A stretch of 17,737 nucleotides of DNA from JBHHZJ01 sp046758005 (GCA_046758005.1 JBHHZJ010000074.1:1-17737); one strand, 5' to 3'; positions 1 to 7,786 are shown, numbered from the stretch's first letter. Translations and numbers: made by a program. Notes: a model not told the origin generated them from the letters alone.

Positions 1-117
1 CTACAGAGACCTCACGCGGGCGCTCGGTGTCCTGACACCGGCGCGGACACCCTAGGCGAAGAGGTTGCGGCAGAAGGGATCAACTCCGTCCGGTCCGGTC
101 CAGGCCCTTGCCATCGC

Positions 118-1032
118 TCAGTGCTGCTCCCCCCACGCGTAACTGCGGGAAAACCGGCCGGCGAGAAATTCGACGAAGGCGCGGACTTTCGGTGCGGTGT
201 AGGGCCCTGGTGCATAAATGGCATAAAGCGGTGTGGTGGCCGGATCAGGGGCGCAATCGGCGAGCACTTCCACCAGCCGACCGCGGCTGATCTCCCCGCC
301 GACCAGCCATTCGGGGACCAGGACCAGGCCGAGCCCGGCACACGCGGCGGCAACGAGCGTTTCGCCATCGTCGGCAAAGAACGGGCCCGTGGCCCGGACC
401 TGGATCGCCGCCTTCCCGTTACCGAACCGCCACAGGTTGCTGCCCGGATGAGTGCGGAAGGTGAGGCACGCGTGACCCGAGAGTTCATCCGGCCGCTTCG
501 GCCGACCCGCGCGCTTCAGGTATGAGGGACTCGCGCAGACCAGACGCCGACCTTCGCCCACCTTGCGGGCAATGAGGCTCGAATCATCGAGTCGTCCGAC
601 GCGGACGGCGACGTCCAGACCTTCGCCGACGATGTCGACCATCCGGTCGGTGACCGACATCGCCACCCTGACCGCGGGATACTGCGCGTGGAAGGCGGCG
701 ACGGCCGGTGCGACATGGAGGCGCGCGACGCTTGCCGGGACGGTGACGCGAAGGATGCCGCTCGGCCCCGCGCGCTTTTCGGTCACCGCGAGATTTGCCT
801 CTTCGACCGCCCGCACGATGTCCCGGGACCGCTCGTAATAGGTCTCGCCCGCTTCCGTTAGGCTCAACTTGCGGGTCGTGCGCTGGAGCAGCCGGACCCC
901 GAGCATATGCTCCAGCTCGCCGACGCGGCGCGAAACCGAAGACGGCGCCAGGCCGAGCGCCCGTCCCGCGGCGGACAGCCCACCCGTCTCGACGACCCTT
1001 ACGAAAACCTGCATGGCGGCGAGACTGTCCAT
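118..1032 (-). CDS. LysR-family transcriptional regulator
   Basis: This 304-residue protein has the normal LysR length and layout. A winged helix-turn-helix covers about residues 2-60, with the typical pattern FVRVVETGGLSAAGRALG, then SSVSRRVGELE, then RLLQRTTRKLSLTEAG. An effector-binding domain follows from about residue 88 to 290. It should bind DNA in the intergenic region and respond to a small ligand in the cytoplasm. It is read away from the glutathione transferase gene at 1146, the usual LysR arrangement, so it probably controls that gene set. The start is ATG at 1032, with a purine-rich GGAAAGG upstream on the minus strand. The ligand is not predictable from the sequence. The family call is very secure; the target operon is inferred from position. 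Confidence 0.95.
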   Translation of the reverse strand: MDSLAAMQVFVRVVETGGLSAAGRALGLAPSSVSRRVGELEHMLGVRLLQRTTRKLSLTEAGETYYERSRDIVRAVEEANLAVTEKRAGPSGILRVTVPASVARLHVAPAVAAFHAQYPAVRVAMSVTDRMVDIVGEGLDVAVRVGRLDDSSLIARKVGEGRRLVCASPSYLKRAGRPKRPDELSGHACLTFRTHPGSNLWRFGNGKAAIQVRATGPFFADDGETLVAAACAGLGLVLVPEWLVGGEISRGRLVEVLADCAPDPATTPLYAIYAPGPYTAPKVRAFVEFLAGRFSRSYAWGEQH

Positions 1033-1145
1033 GGCATTCAGCCTTTCCGTAAATCCGAAAAATCTTTCCTGTATTTTCTATATTATCACAACAACAACGG
1101 GCACGTATATCGGTGGGCAGACGGATTTCATTTTGGGGACCCACC
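1033..1145. promoter_or_regulatory. Divergent promoter/operator region between LysR and GST genes
   Basis: These 113 bases separate two divergent start codons and are clearly more AT-rich than their surroundings, especially 1050-1095. LysR proteins normally bind such shared regions and control both directions. I could not fix a single convincing T-N11-A site or a clean -35/-10 pair by eye, so the call rests on gene arrangement and base composition. Confidence 0.5.
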
Positions 1146-1823
1146 ATGATCGACCTCTACTTCTGGACCACGCCGAATGGCATGAAGCCGCTGATCCTGC
1201 TGGAGGAGACGGGCCTCGCGCACACGATCCGTCCGGTGAACATTTCGAGGGGCGAACAGTTCGCCGGAACCTTTGCGCGGATTTCCCCCAACCAGAAGAT
1301 CCCGGCGATCGTCGATCGTGCTCCTGCAGATGGCGACGCACCCGTCACGCTCTTCGAATCGGGCGCGATCCTGCAGTACCTGGCGGAGAAGACCGGGAAA
1401 TTCCTTCCCGAATCGCCCTCCGGTCGCGCCGAGGCGATGCAGTGGCTGTTCTGGCAGATGGCGGGGCTCGGTCCGATGCTGGGTCAATACCTCCACTTCG
1501 CCATCTACGCGGGCCAGGCCGTGCCCTATGCGCAGGGCCGCTACAGCCGGGAGAAGGAGCGACTCTACCGGGTGCTGGACGGCCGGCTTCGCGATCGGGG
1601 TTTCATCGCCGGCGGCTACTCGATTGCCGACATGGCGGCCTATCCCTGGATCCACCGGTTGGAGCGGGAGGCAAGTCACCTCGATGGCTTCCCCAACCTG
1701 AAGCGGTGGCACGAGGCGATTTCGCGCAGACCGGCGGTCGAGAGCGCCTATGAGCGCGCCGACGCGATCAACACCACGCCGACGATTACCGAGGAGTCCC
1801 GAAAGGTCCTGCTCGCCGCGTAA
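1146..1823 (+). CDS. yfcG: YfcG-like glutathione S-transferase / disulfide-bond oxidoreductase
   Basis: The start at ATG 1146 gives 225 residues beginning MIDLYFWTTPNG, which lines up with the start of E. coli YfcG (MIDLYFAPTPNG). The longer frame from 1113 adds eleven residues with no counterpart. The thioredoxin-like N-terminal domain (about 1-85) keeps Thr9 and Asn11, which in YfcG contact glutathione, and also NQKIPAIVD and ESGAILQYLAEKTG. The all-helical C-terminal domain has QWLFWQMAGLGPMLGQ and IADMAAYPWI, both very YfcG-like. Nu-class GSTs of this type reduce disulfides or organic hydroperoxides with glutathione in the cytoplasm. The gene is the first of a rightward set with an SDR and an AhpD-like protein, diverging from a LysR gene, which suggests a role in electrophile or peroxide stress. 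Confidence 0.92.
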   Translation: MIDLYFWTTPNGMKPLILLEETGLAHTIRPVNISRGEQFAGTFARISPNQKIPAIVDRAPADGDAPVTLFESGAILQYLAEKTGKFLPESPSGRAEAMQWLFWQMAGLGPMLGQYLHFAIYAGQAVPYAQGRYSREKERLYRVLDGRLRDRGFIAGGYSIADMAAYPWIHRLEREASHLDGFPNLKRWHEAISRRPAVESAYERADAINTTPTITEESRKVLLAA

Positions 1824-1892
1824 GGGCTTCGCCACGTCGCGTCGGCCGGATCGTCGGATCGTTCGCCGTCAAACCTGAGAAAGGAGCACCCC

Positions 1893-2645
1893 ATGTCAGA
1901 GCAAAGGAAAACAGCCATCGTCACCGGCGCCTCGGGCGGGATCGGACTCGCCGTGGCAAAGGCATTCATCGATCACGATTACAACGTCGTCCTGACGGGA
2001 ACGAGCGAGGACAAGCTGAAGTCGGCGCACGCCGCCATCGGTTCGCCCGAGGCGGTTCTGACGGTTGCCGCCGACGTCGGCAGCGCGGCCGACCGGCAGC
2101 GCCTCGTCGATGCGGCGCTTGCCCGCTTCGGGCGCATCGATGTCCTCGTCAACAACGCCGGCATCTTCGAACCGCGCCCCTTCCTGGAGGTGGACGAGGC
2201 CCATCTCGACCGGTTCCTGACCGTCAACCTCAAGGGCACGTTCTTCCTGACCCAGGCCGTGATTCCCCACCTCATGGCGGTTGGAGGCGGCGCCGTCATC
2301 AACGTTGGAACGGCGCTGGTCGATCACGCCATCGGCGGCGTGCCGACCACCGCTCCCATCGCCAGCAAGGGTGCCATCCACGCCCTGACCGGTCAGCTCG
2401 CCGCCGAATTCGGAAAGGACAATATCCGCGTCAACACCATCGCGCCCGGCATCATCCGCACGCCCATACATGCCCGGAACGGCATCGAAGATGCCGACAG
2501 CCTGGCCGGGCTGCACCTCCTCGACCGCATCGGCGAACCGGAAGAGATCGCGAACGCAGCGCTCCTTCTGGCGACCAGCGAATTCATCACCGGCACGGTC
2601 GTCAAGGTGGACGGCGGCCACGTCGCCGGACACGCCCTTCAATAA
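1893..2645 (+). CDS. Short-chain dehydrogenase/reductase (SDR) lacking the usual catalytic Tyr
   Basis: This 250-residue protein is a classical-size SDR with a Rossmann fold. It shows TGASGGIG at residues 11-18 for the dinucleotide, the adenine-pocket Asp61-Val62, NNAG at 87-90, a conserved Asn112 (VNLKG), and RVNTIAPGIIRTP plus a C-terminal VKVDGGH. A good ribosome-binding site (GAAAGGAGC) precedes ATG 1893. The active-site segment is odd: it reads T-T-A-P-I-A-S-K-G, so Lys159 is present but the Tyr of YxxxK is Pro155, and the catalytic Ser region reads INVGTAL. It may therefore not carry out normal carbonyl/alcohol chemistry, or may use other residues. It sits 69 bases after the GST gene and is probably cotranscribed with it. 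The substrate is unknown. Confidence 0.9.
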   Translation: MSEQRKTAIVTGASGGIGLAVAKAFIDHDYNVVLTGTSEDKLKSAHAAIGSPEAVLTVAADVGSAADRQRLVDAALARFGRIDVLVNNAGIFEPRPFLEVDEAHLDRFLTVNLKGTFFLTQAVIPHLMAVGGGAVINVGTALVDHAIGGVPTTAPIASKGAIHALTGQLAAEFGKDNIRVNTIAPGIIRTPIHARNGIEDADSLAGLHLLDRIGEPEEIANAALLLATSEFITGTVVKVDGGHVAGHALQ

Positions 2646-2670
2646 CCCATCGCCAAAGGAGAAACCGATC

Positions 2671-3218
2671 ATGACTCGATTCCCCCTTCACTCGGCCGAG
2701 ACCGCGCCGAGGCCGCGAAGCCGATCCTGAACAACGTCGAGCGAGGCTTCGGCTTCGTTCCCAACCTGATACGCGTGATGGCCGCATCGCCGGTTACGGC
2801 CGAGGCCTACACGACATTGATGGGCCTGTTCGAAAAAAGCGCGTTCGACACCATCGAGAAGGAGGTCATCCTGCTCGCGGTGAGCAAGGAGAACGAGTGC
2901 GGGTACTGCCTTGCCGCGCACGGGAAAGTGGCCGCCATGAGGGGCGTGCCTCCGGCGGTGGTTGCCGCCATCCGTGCCGGCTCGCCGATCGCCGACGAGC
3001 GCCTTCAGCTTCTGGTGACGCTCGTGCGCGCGATCGTCGGCACCCGCGGCTGGCCCGATCGGGCGCTCGTGGAGCGATTCTTCGCCCTCGACTACACGCC
3101 GCAGCACTATCTCGAGATCGTACTCGCCGTTTCCATGAAGACGCTGTCCAACTACGTCAACCATGCGGCGGACACTCCGCTTGACGAGGCCTTCGCGTCG
3201 GATTCCAAAGCGGCTTAG
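2671..3218 (+). pseudogene. AhpD/carboxymuconolactone-decarboxylase-like protein, frameshifted
   Basis: A strong ribosome-binding site (AAAGGAG) precedes ATG 2671, which encodes MTRFPLHSAETAP, a typical start for this family. The frame then ends early at 2730. The expected continuation EAAKPILNNVERGFGFVPNL is found in another frame from about 2709 and runs on to TAG at 3218. Adding one base near 2707-2709 (CCGAG instead of the expected CCNGAG) restores a single protein of 182 residues, normal for the family. The restored protein has the AhpD signature ENECGYCLAAHGK, with the CxxC and nearby His used in alkylhydroperoxidase-like redox chemistry. No ATG, GTG or TTG exists in the downstream frame between 2646 and 2775, so the intact product needs either frameshifting or correction of a sequencing error. 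A shortened product from GTG 2775 would keep the CxxC. Confidence 0.8.
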
Positions 3219-3313
3219 CGGCCACGGCCGCCCCGGGGGACCTGTGAAATCGCGCCCCCTTCAAGGGGCGGTGGCAGGCCACGAGCAGCGATGCTCAAGA
3301 GGAGAAGGATACG

Positions 3314-3406
3314 ATGACGAAAAAGGTGTGCCTCGTGACCGGTGTCGGCGACGGCATCGGCGCCGCGTTCGACCATCGCCGGGGCAAGGGGCGATCAGGA
3401 AGCTGA
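3314..3406 (+). pseudogene. Truncated SDR: N-terminal remnant only
   Basis: ATG 3314 is preceded by a good ribosome-binding site (AGGAGAAGG). It encodes MTKKVCLVTGVGDGIGAA, the first beta strand and nucleotide-binding loop (TGxxxGIG) of an SDR. Family similarity then stops and the frame ends at TGA 3404-3406 after 30 codons. The rest of the dinucleotide-binding and catalytic domains is absent downstream in all frames that I could read. It lies 95 bases after the AhpD-like gene and looks like the former fourth gene of that cassette, lost by deletion. A 30-residue product with the glycine loop alone should have no enzyme activity. Confidence 0.7.
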
Positions 3407-3801
3407 ATGATCCCGCACCCCTGCGACAACCACAGAAACTGTAAGCTGGACCGCGATTTTCCCGAGTGCTACGCTTCTTAATTAGGTATTTGTTCCGTTG
3501 TGGTCCGGTCGTCAACAGGCCTTTCGCGTTTAGCGATTTGGACCGCACAAGATCGAAGGGCGGGCTCCGGCCCGCCCTGTCATTCGGGCCGTGCGGCGGA
3601 TTCTCGTTCGGCCGCGCTGCGGGTCTGCGCCGGCTCTTTTCACCAACTCTTGCTTTGCCGGTTAAGAAGAGCGTAACCAAATATTTATGGCGGCCGGGGT
3701 AGGATGAACCCGGGCCGAGGCATCGCTTATGGTGCGGTGCAGCGTGATTGAGCCGGCCGGGCGCCCCGCGCGGACCCGGCGCCAGGGATGAGGGTCGAGG
3801 C
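3407..3801. other. Intergenic region with UNCG-type hairpin and possible acyl-CoA-ligase promoter
   Basis: No credible gene was seen in these 395 bases. They contain a perfect hairpin at 3557-3578 (see its own entry), which may close the upstream cassette. A short inverted repeat, GGTTA-N9-TAACC at 3660-3678, lies next to an AT-rich stretch (AAATATTTATGG) about 110-140 bases before the ligase start. It could be an operator or promoter element for the ligase operon. The part from 3407 to about 3500 may be leftover sequence from the event that removed the second SDR. The TTG at 3748 extends the ligase frame but is unlikely to be its start. Confidence 0.35.
3557..3578 (+). terminator. Strong GC hairpin with UCCG tetraloop (possible terminator)
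   Basis: The arms AGGGCGGGC and GCCCGCCCT pair perfectly over 9 bp around a TCCG loop. The loop is closed by a C-G pair, matching the very stable c(UNCG)g class. No T-run follows on either strand, so if it ends transcription it is not a textbook intrinsic terminator. It lies between the decayed SDR remnant and the acyl-CoA ligase operon. Confidence 0.4.
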
Positions 3802-5649
3802 ATGGCGAAGCTTTGGGCGGGCCTGAGGAACGGCGTGACGTTCCTGCTTGCGGTCTTCAGACCCAAGCCGGCGCCCCCGCCGCCGGAAGCGCCGCCCGCG
3901 CCCCCGCCGTACCCCTGGGAGAAGTCCTACCCCGAGGGCCTGAGCTGGCGGGTCGAGATCGCGCCCAAGCCGGTCTCCGCCGTCCTCGACGAGGCGGTCA
4001 CCGCCTGGCCCAAGCGCCCGTGCCTCGAGTTCCTGGGCAAGCGCTACACCTACGCCGAGGTGGGCGAGCTCGTCGCCAAGGCCGCCAAGGGCTTCCAGGA
4101 CCTCGGCGTGGGCAAGGGCGTGCGGGTCGGACTGTTCCTGCCCAACTCGGCCTACTACGTGATCTGCTACCACGGCGTGCTCAAGGCCGGCGGCACCGTT
4201 GTCAACTTCAACCCGCTCTACGCCGAGCCGGAGATCGCGCGCCAGATCCGGGATTCGGAGACCCGGATCATGGTGACCATGAACCTGAACACGCTCTACC
4301 CCAAGGTCGCCCGGCGGCTCGAGGACACGTGCCTGGAGCGGATCGTGGTCTGCGCCATGACCGGCGCGCTCAACCTCCCCAAGAAGGCGCTGTTCGTCCT
4401 GTTCAAGCGCCGCGAGGTCGCGTCCATCCCGAGCGATCACGCGCACGTCAAGTTCGCCAAGCTGACCGCCAACGACGGCATCCCGCGGGCGGTCGAGATC
4501 GAGCCCACGCGCGACGTGGCGGTGCTGCAGTACACCGGCGGCACGACCGGCACGCCCAAGGGCGCGATGCTCACCCACGCCAACCTCTACGCCAACGCGG
4601 TGCAGACCCGCATATGGGCGACCGGGCTCGAACCCGGGTCCGAGAAGGTGCTGGCGATCCTGCCGCTGTTCCATGTCTTCGGCATGACGGGGGTGATGAA
4701 CGTCGGCCTGTATTGCGGCTCGGAGCTGTTGCTCATGCCGCGCTTCAAGGTGGCCGAGGCGCTGTCCGTCATCGACAGGGAGAAGCCCACGGTCCTGCTC
4801 GGCGTGCCGACCATCTACTCGGCGATGAACGAGTTCCGGGAGCGCGACAAGTACGACCTGTCGAGCCTGAAGTACTGCATCTCCGGCGGCGCGCCGCTGC
4901 CGCTTGCGGTCAAGACCAAGTTCGAGGACGTGACCGGCTGCACGCTCGTCGAGGGCTACGGCCTGACCGAGGCCGGGCCGGTGTGCACGATCAACCCCAT
5001 CGGCGGCCTCAACAAGGCGAACTCCGCGGGCCTGCCCCTGCCCGCCACGGTGATCGAAGTGGTCTCGCTCGAGGACCCGGATAGGCCGTTGCCGCCGGGC
5101 GAGGCGGGCGAGATCTGCGTGCGCGGGCCGCAGGTCATGGCCGGGTACTGGAACCAGGACGAGGAAACGCGGGAGATCCTGCGCGACGGCCGGCTGCGTA
5201 CGGGCGACGTCGGGTACCTGGACGAGGACGGCTACCTGTACCTGATCGACCGGATCAAGGACCTGATCATCTCGGGCGGGTTCAACGTCTACCCGCGCAC
5301 GGTCGAGGACGCGATCTACCAGCATCCGTCGGTGGCCGAGGTCGCCGTTTGCGGCGTGCCGGACCAGCACCGCGGCGAGGTGGTCAAGGCCTTCGTCCGG
5401 CTGCACGACGGGGTGAGCCTGACCGCGGCCGAACTGCGCGCCTTCCTCAAGGACAAGCTGGCGCCGTTCGAGATCCCGCGCAAGGTCGAGTTCCGCGAGG
5501 AGATCCCGAAGACGCTCGTCGGCAAGCCGCTGCGCCGCGCGCTGGTCGAGGAAGCGTACCGGCGCGCGGAGGCCAAGGAGGCCGAAGGCCCGCTCGCGCG
5601 CCGCGCCAAGCCGGCCGCCGAGCAGCACGAAGGGGCGCGCGCGCGATGA
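3802..5649 (+). CDS. Long-chain (or dicarboxylate) acyl-CoA ligase, AMP-forming, FadD-like
   Basis: The start at ATG 3802 (after GAGGGTCGAGG) gives 615 residues; a TTG at 3748 would add 18 low-complexity residues. The protein carries the ANL-superfamily motifs: YTGGTTGTPKG at about 244-254 (ATP phosphate loop), GYGLTEAGP at about 385-393, RTGDVGYLDEDGYLYLIDR at about 466-484, and PKTLVGKPLRR, whose Lys at about 575 is the adenylation lysine. It should activate a carboxylic acid to the acyl-adenylate and then to acyl-CoA in the cytoplasm or at the membrane. The N-terminus is basic and hydrophobic and then very proline-rich (about 21-38), which may tether it to the membrane. The resemblance is to FadD/PimA-type enzymes; chain length is not predictable. 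It overlaps the SCP2 gene by ATGA. Confidence 0.93.
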   Translation: MAKLWAGLRNGVTFLLAVFRPKPAPPPPEAPPAPPPYPWEKSYPEGLSWRVEIAPKPVSAVLDEAVTAWPKRPCLEFLGKRYTYAEVGELVAKAAKGFQDLGVGKGVRVGLFLPNSAYYVICYHGVLKAGGTVVNFNPLYAEPEIARQIRDSETRIMVTMNLNTLYPKVARRLEDTCLERIVVCAMTGALNLPKKALFVLFKRREVASIPSDHAHVKFAKLTANDGIPRAVEIEPTRDVAVLQYTGGTTGTPKGAMLTHANLYANAVQTRIWATGLEPGSEKVLAILPLFHVFGMTGVMNVGLYCGSELLLMPRFKVAEALSVIDREKPTVLLGVPTIYSAMNEFRERDKYDLSSLKYCISGGAPLPLAVKTKFEDVTGCTLVEGYGLTEAGPVCTINPIGGLNKANSAGLPLPATVIEVVSLEDPDRPLPPGEAGEICVRGPQVMAGYWNQDEETREILRDGRLRTGDVGYLDEDGYLYLIDRIKDLIISGGFNVYPRTVEDAIYQHPSVAEVAVCGVPDQHRGEVVKAFVRLHDGVSLTAAELRAFLKDKLAPFEIPRKVEFREEIPKTLVGKPLRRALVEEAYRRAEAKEAEGPLARRAKPAAEQHEGARAR

Positions 5650-5948
5650 GCGTGGAGAGCGTCACGCGGAGCATCGAGGCGCGGCTTAACGACTTCGCCG
5701 GGCTAAACGCCCGCGTCGCCTTCGACCTGGGCGCGGACGGCGTGATCGCAATCGACGCCACGGCCGGCCCGCCGGCGCTGTCCCACGAGGCCGGCGAGGC
5801 CGACTGCACCATCCGCGTTTCGGCCGACAACCTGGCGAAGCTGATCGACGGTTCGCTCAATCCGATGATGGCCTACACGCTCGGCAAGCTGAAGATCGAC
5901 GGCTCGATGGGCATCGCCATGAAGGTCGCGGCCCTGCTCGAGGAGTGA
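5646..5948 (+). CDS. SCP2 sterol/acyl-carrier domain protein
   Basis: This 100-residue protein is essentially one SCP2 domain. The order is an N-terminal helix (VESVTRSIEARL), a beta sheet (ARVAFDLGADGVIAID, then CTIRVSADNLAKLIDG), and the hallmark end SLNPMMAYTLGKLKIDGSMGIAMK. SCP2 domains form a hydrophobic tunnel that holds fatty acyl groups, acyl-CoA or sterols. The start ATG overlaps the TGA of the ligase gene (ATGA), so the two are translationally coupled. The likely job is to bind or present the ligase's lipid substrate or product. The soluble 100-residue form is a common bacterial size. The exact ligand is unknown. Confidence 0.9.
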   Translation: MSVESVTRSIEARLNDFAGLNARVAFDLGADGVIAIDATAGPPALSHEAGEADCTIRVSADNLAKLIDGSLNPMMAYTLGKLKIDGSMGIAMKVAALLEE

Positions 5949-5950
5949 TA

Positions 5951-5986
5951 TCGATGAGCGCACGAGGTGACCCGGGCGCTCATTGG
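5951..5986. terminator. Inverted repeat after the ligase-SCP2 operon (likely bidirectional terminator)
   Basis: ATGAGCGC at 5954-5961 pairs perfectly with GCGCTCAT at 5976-5983 across a 14-base loop. The stem extends outward to 5951 and 5986 through G-T wobbles and one C-G pair. It starts three bases after the SCP2 stop codon and lies between convergent genes. No T-run follows, but the position fits transcription termination or 3' end protection. Confidence 0.5.
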
Positions 5987-6049
5987 TCTCGGCGCGCCGG
6001 GTTGGCCCTGGGCGGCGGCGCGCGCCCGCTCGCTGGCCCGCAGGGGGCC

Positions 6050-7786
6050 CTAGCCTGATCCGGCCGGAACCGGGTCGAGCCGGTCACGTGGGAAGCGGAC
6101 CGTCACCGTGGTTCCCTTGCCCACCTCGCTCACAAGGTCGAGAGAGCCGCCGTGCAACTCGGCCATGGCCTTGGTCAACGGCAGGCCGAGCCCCGTACCG
6201 TCGAACTTGCGGTTCAAGCCGCTGTCCGCCTGTACGAAGGGCCTGAATATCCGTTGCTGATCTTCGAGTGGAATTCCAGACCCGTTATCGGAAATCGAAA
6301 TAGCCAGCCGCCCGTCTTGTTCAATTTCCGCGGCGATCTTGACCCACCCGCCGGCAGGTGTGAATTTGACCGCATTCGAGAGAAGGTTGATGAGGATCTG
6401 CTTGAGCTTCCTCTCGTCCGCGCGGAGGTTGAGGACGTTTTCGGCAACCAGGACGGACAGCGTGATGTCGTGATCGTTCGCCTTGTCCTTGATGAGGTGG
6501 ATGCTGTTCTCGATCATCCGGCGGACATCGACGAGTTCTTCGGTCAGGTCCATCTTCCCGGCATCGATCTTGGAGAGATCGAGGATGTCGTTGATGATTT
6601 GCAGGAGATGCTTGCCGCTTTTTTGAATGTCCCGGACATATTCCATATATTTCGGATTTCCGAGCGCGCCGAAGGTCTCGGCGAGCATGAACTCGGAGAA
6701 TCCGATGATGGCGTTCAGCGGCGTGCGAAGCTCGTGGCTCATGTTGGCCAGAAACTCGGACTTCGCCCGGTTGGCCGCGGTGAGTTCCAGGTTCGCCATC
6801 TTGATCCGCGTCGCATCGAGGATGATCCCGTTCCACACCACTGAACCATCGGGCTGCCGCTTCGGCCGGGCAATGGCGTGGCTCCACTTGTGTTCCCCGG
6901 TCCGGGTGATGATGGGCGCCTCGACATCCCACATTGTCAGGTCCCGCGAGGCGGCCAGAAGACGTTCCCGGAAATCCTGACTGTACTCCGGGCCGTGGCA
7001 GTCGAACAAAGCCCGCGGGTCGGCGATGATCTCTTCGGGCGAAACGCCGAACAGGTCCCGCGCTCCGTCGCTGATATAGGTATACCGGATGTCGCCGTCC
7101 GGCGTGACCACGCGCTGGTAGACGACGCCCGGCACGTTGGCGGCCAGCGACATGAACCGCTCGTCCGCCAATCGAAGCGCTTGCGCGCGCCGGTCGTGGA
7201 CGATGGCAAGCCGGCCCAAGGGAATAATGCTGTCGATCGTCCGGCAGTCTTCCTCGCCCGGTGTGTTTGGCTCGCGGAAATAAAGGGTGATAGTCCCGAG
7301 TGCGCCGCCGTTCACATCCAGGATCGGCTGTGACCAGCAAGCGCGCAGGCCGAGTGACAGGGCCATCGCCCGCACACCGGTCCAGAACGGATCGGCAGCA
7401 ATGTCCGAAACCACGGTCGTCTCGCAACGCAGCGCGGCTGCCGCCGACGGTTCGGCGCTTGGCCTTAATTCGACCTGATCCAGGGCCCGCTTGTACGGTT
7501 CCGGGAGATTCGGCGCGGCGGCCAGGCGCAGGTTCGAACCGTCGGTGTCCAGGACGAAGATCGAGCAGACGGCGCCGTCGAACAAGCTTTCGGTGACCAC
7601 GGCCAAGTCATGCAACACCCTTTCCAGGCTCGCCCCCCTGGCAATCACCTCGAGCACCCGGTTCTGGCCTTCGAGGACCCGGATGCGGTGCTCGGCCGCG
7701 CGCGCGTCTGAACGTCCGGGCCAGTCGCGGGCGACCCGGTTCATGGCTCGTACCGGACTCATGAACCAAGGCTGATCCCAATACAC
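6050..7786 (-). CDS. Soluble GAF-PAS sensor histidine kinase
   Basis: This 578-residue protein has no predicted membrane segment or signal peptide, so it should sense in the cytoplasm. The order is a short helix (about 30-50), a GAF domain (about 50-200), a PAS domain with PAC-like end (about 205-330), a HisKA dimerisation domain with H-box SHELRTPLNAIIGFSE (phospho-acceptor His351), and an HATPase domain with N-box NLLSNAVKFTP (Asn471), G1 ISDNGSGIP (Asp500), F-box IFRPFVQ and G2 GTGLGLP (530-536). The GDPKYMEYV-like and SGKHLLQIINDILDLSKIDAG segments are typical of alphaproteobacterial PleC/DivJ relatives. The frame opens with GTG 7786 directly after an in-frame TAA; ATG 7762 or 7744 are alternative starts, none with a strong ribosome-binding site. 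No receiver domain or response regulator gene lies in the window. It diverges from the ATP-grasp operon. Confidence 0.93.
   Translation of the reverse strand: MYWDQPWFMSPVRAMNRVARDWPGRSDARAAEHRIRVLEGQNRVLEVIARGASLERVLHDLAVVTESLFDGAVCSIFVLDTDGSNLRLAAAPNLPEPYKRALDQVELRPSAEPSAAAALRCETTVVSDIAADPFWTGVRAMALSLGLRACWSQPILDVNGGALGTITLYFREPNTPGEEDCRTIDSIIPLGRLAIVHDRRAQALRLADERFMSLAANVPGVVYQRVVTPDGDIRYTYISDGARDLFGVSPEEIIADPRALFDCHGPEYSQDFRERLLAASRDLTMWDVEAPIITRTGEHKWSHAIARPKRQPDGSVVWNGIILDATRIKMANLELTAANRAKSEFLANMSHELRTPLNAIIGFSEFMLAETFGALGNPKYMEYVRDIQKSGKHLLQIINDILDLSKIDAGKMDLTEELVDVRRMIENSIHLIKDKANDHDITLSVLVAENVLNLRADERKLKQILINLLSNAVKFTPAGGWVKIAAEIEQDGRLAISISDNGSGIPLEDQQRIFRPFVQADSGLNRKFDGTGLGLPLTKAMAELHGGSLDLVSEVGKGTTVTVRFPRDRLDPVPAGSG

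Noticed and set aside
52..114. Possible 20-residue peptide on the minus strand after LysR
   Set aside because: Too short to judge, no strong ribosome-binding site, and expected by chance.
1128..1835. Minus-strand frame of 235 residues opposite the GST gene
   Set aside because: The plus strand encodes a full YfcG-like protein; the antisense frame has no recognisable features.
3748..3801. TTG start for the acyl-CoA ligase
   Set aside because: The added residues are low-complexity Arg/Gly/Pro with no ribosome-binding site; ATG 3802 is better placed.
3727..5628. 633-residue open frame on the minus strand opposite the acyl-CoA ligase
   Set aside because: It is very rich in Arg, Leu, His and Asp, has no domain, and mirrors the codon bias of the plus-strand ligase, which has all its family motifs.
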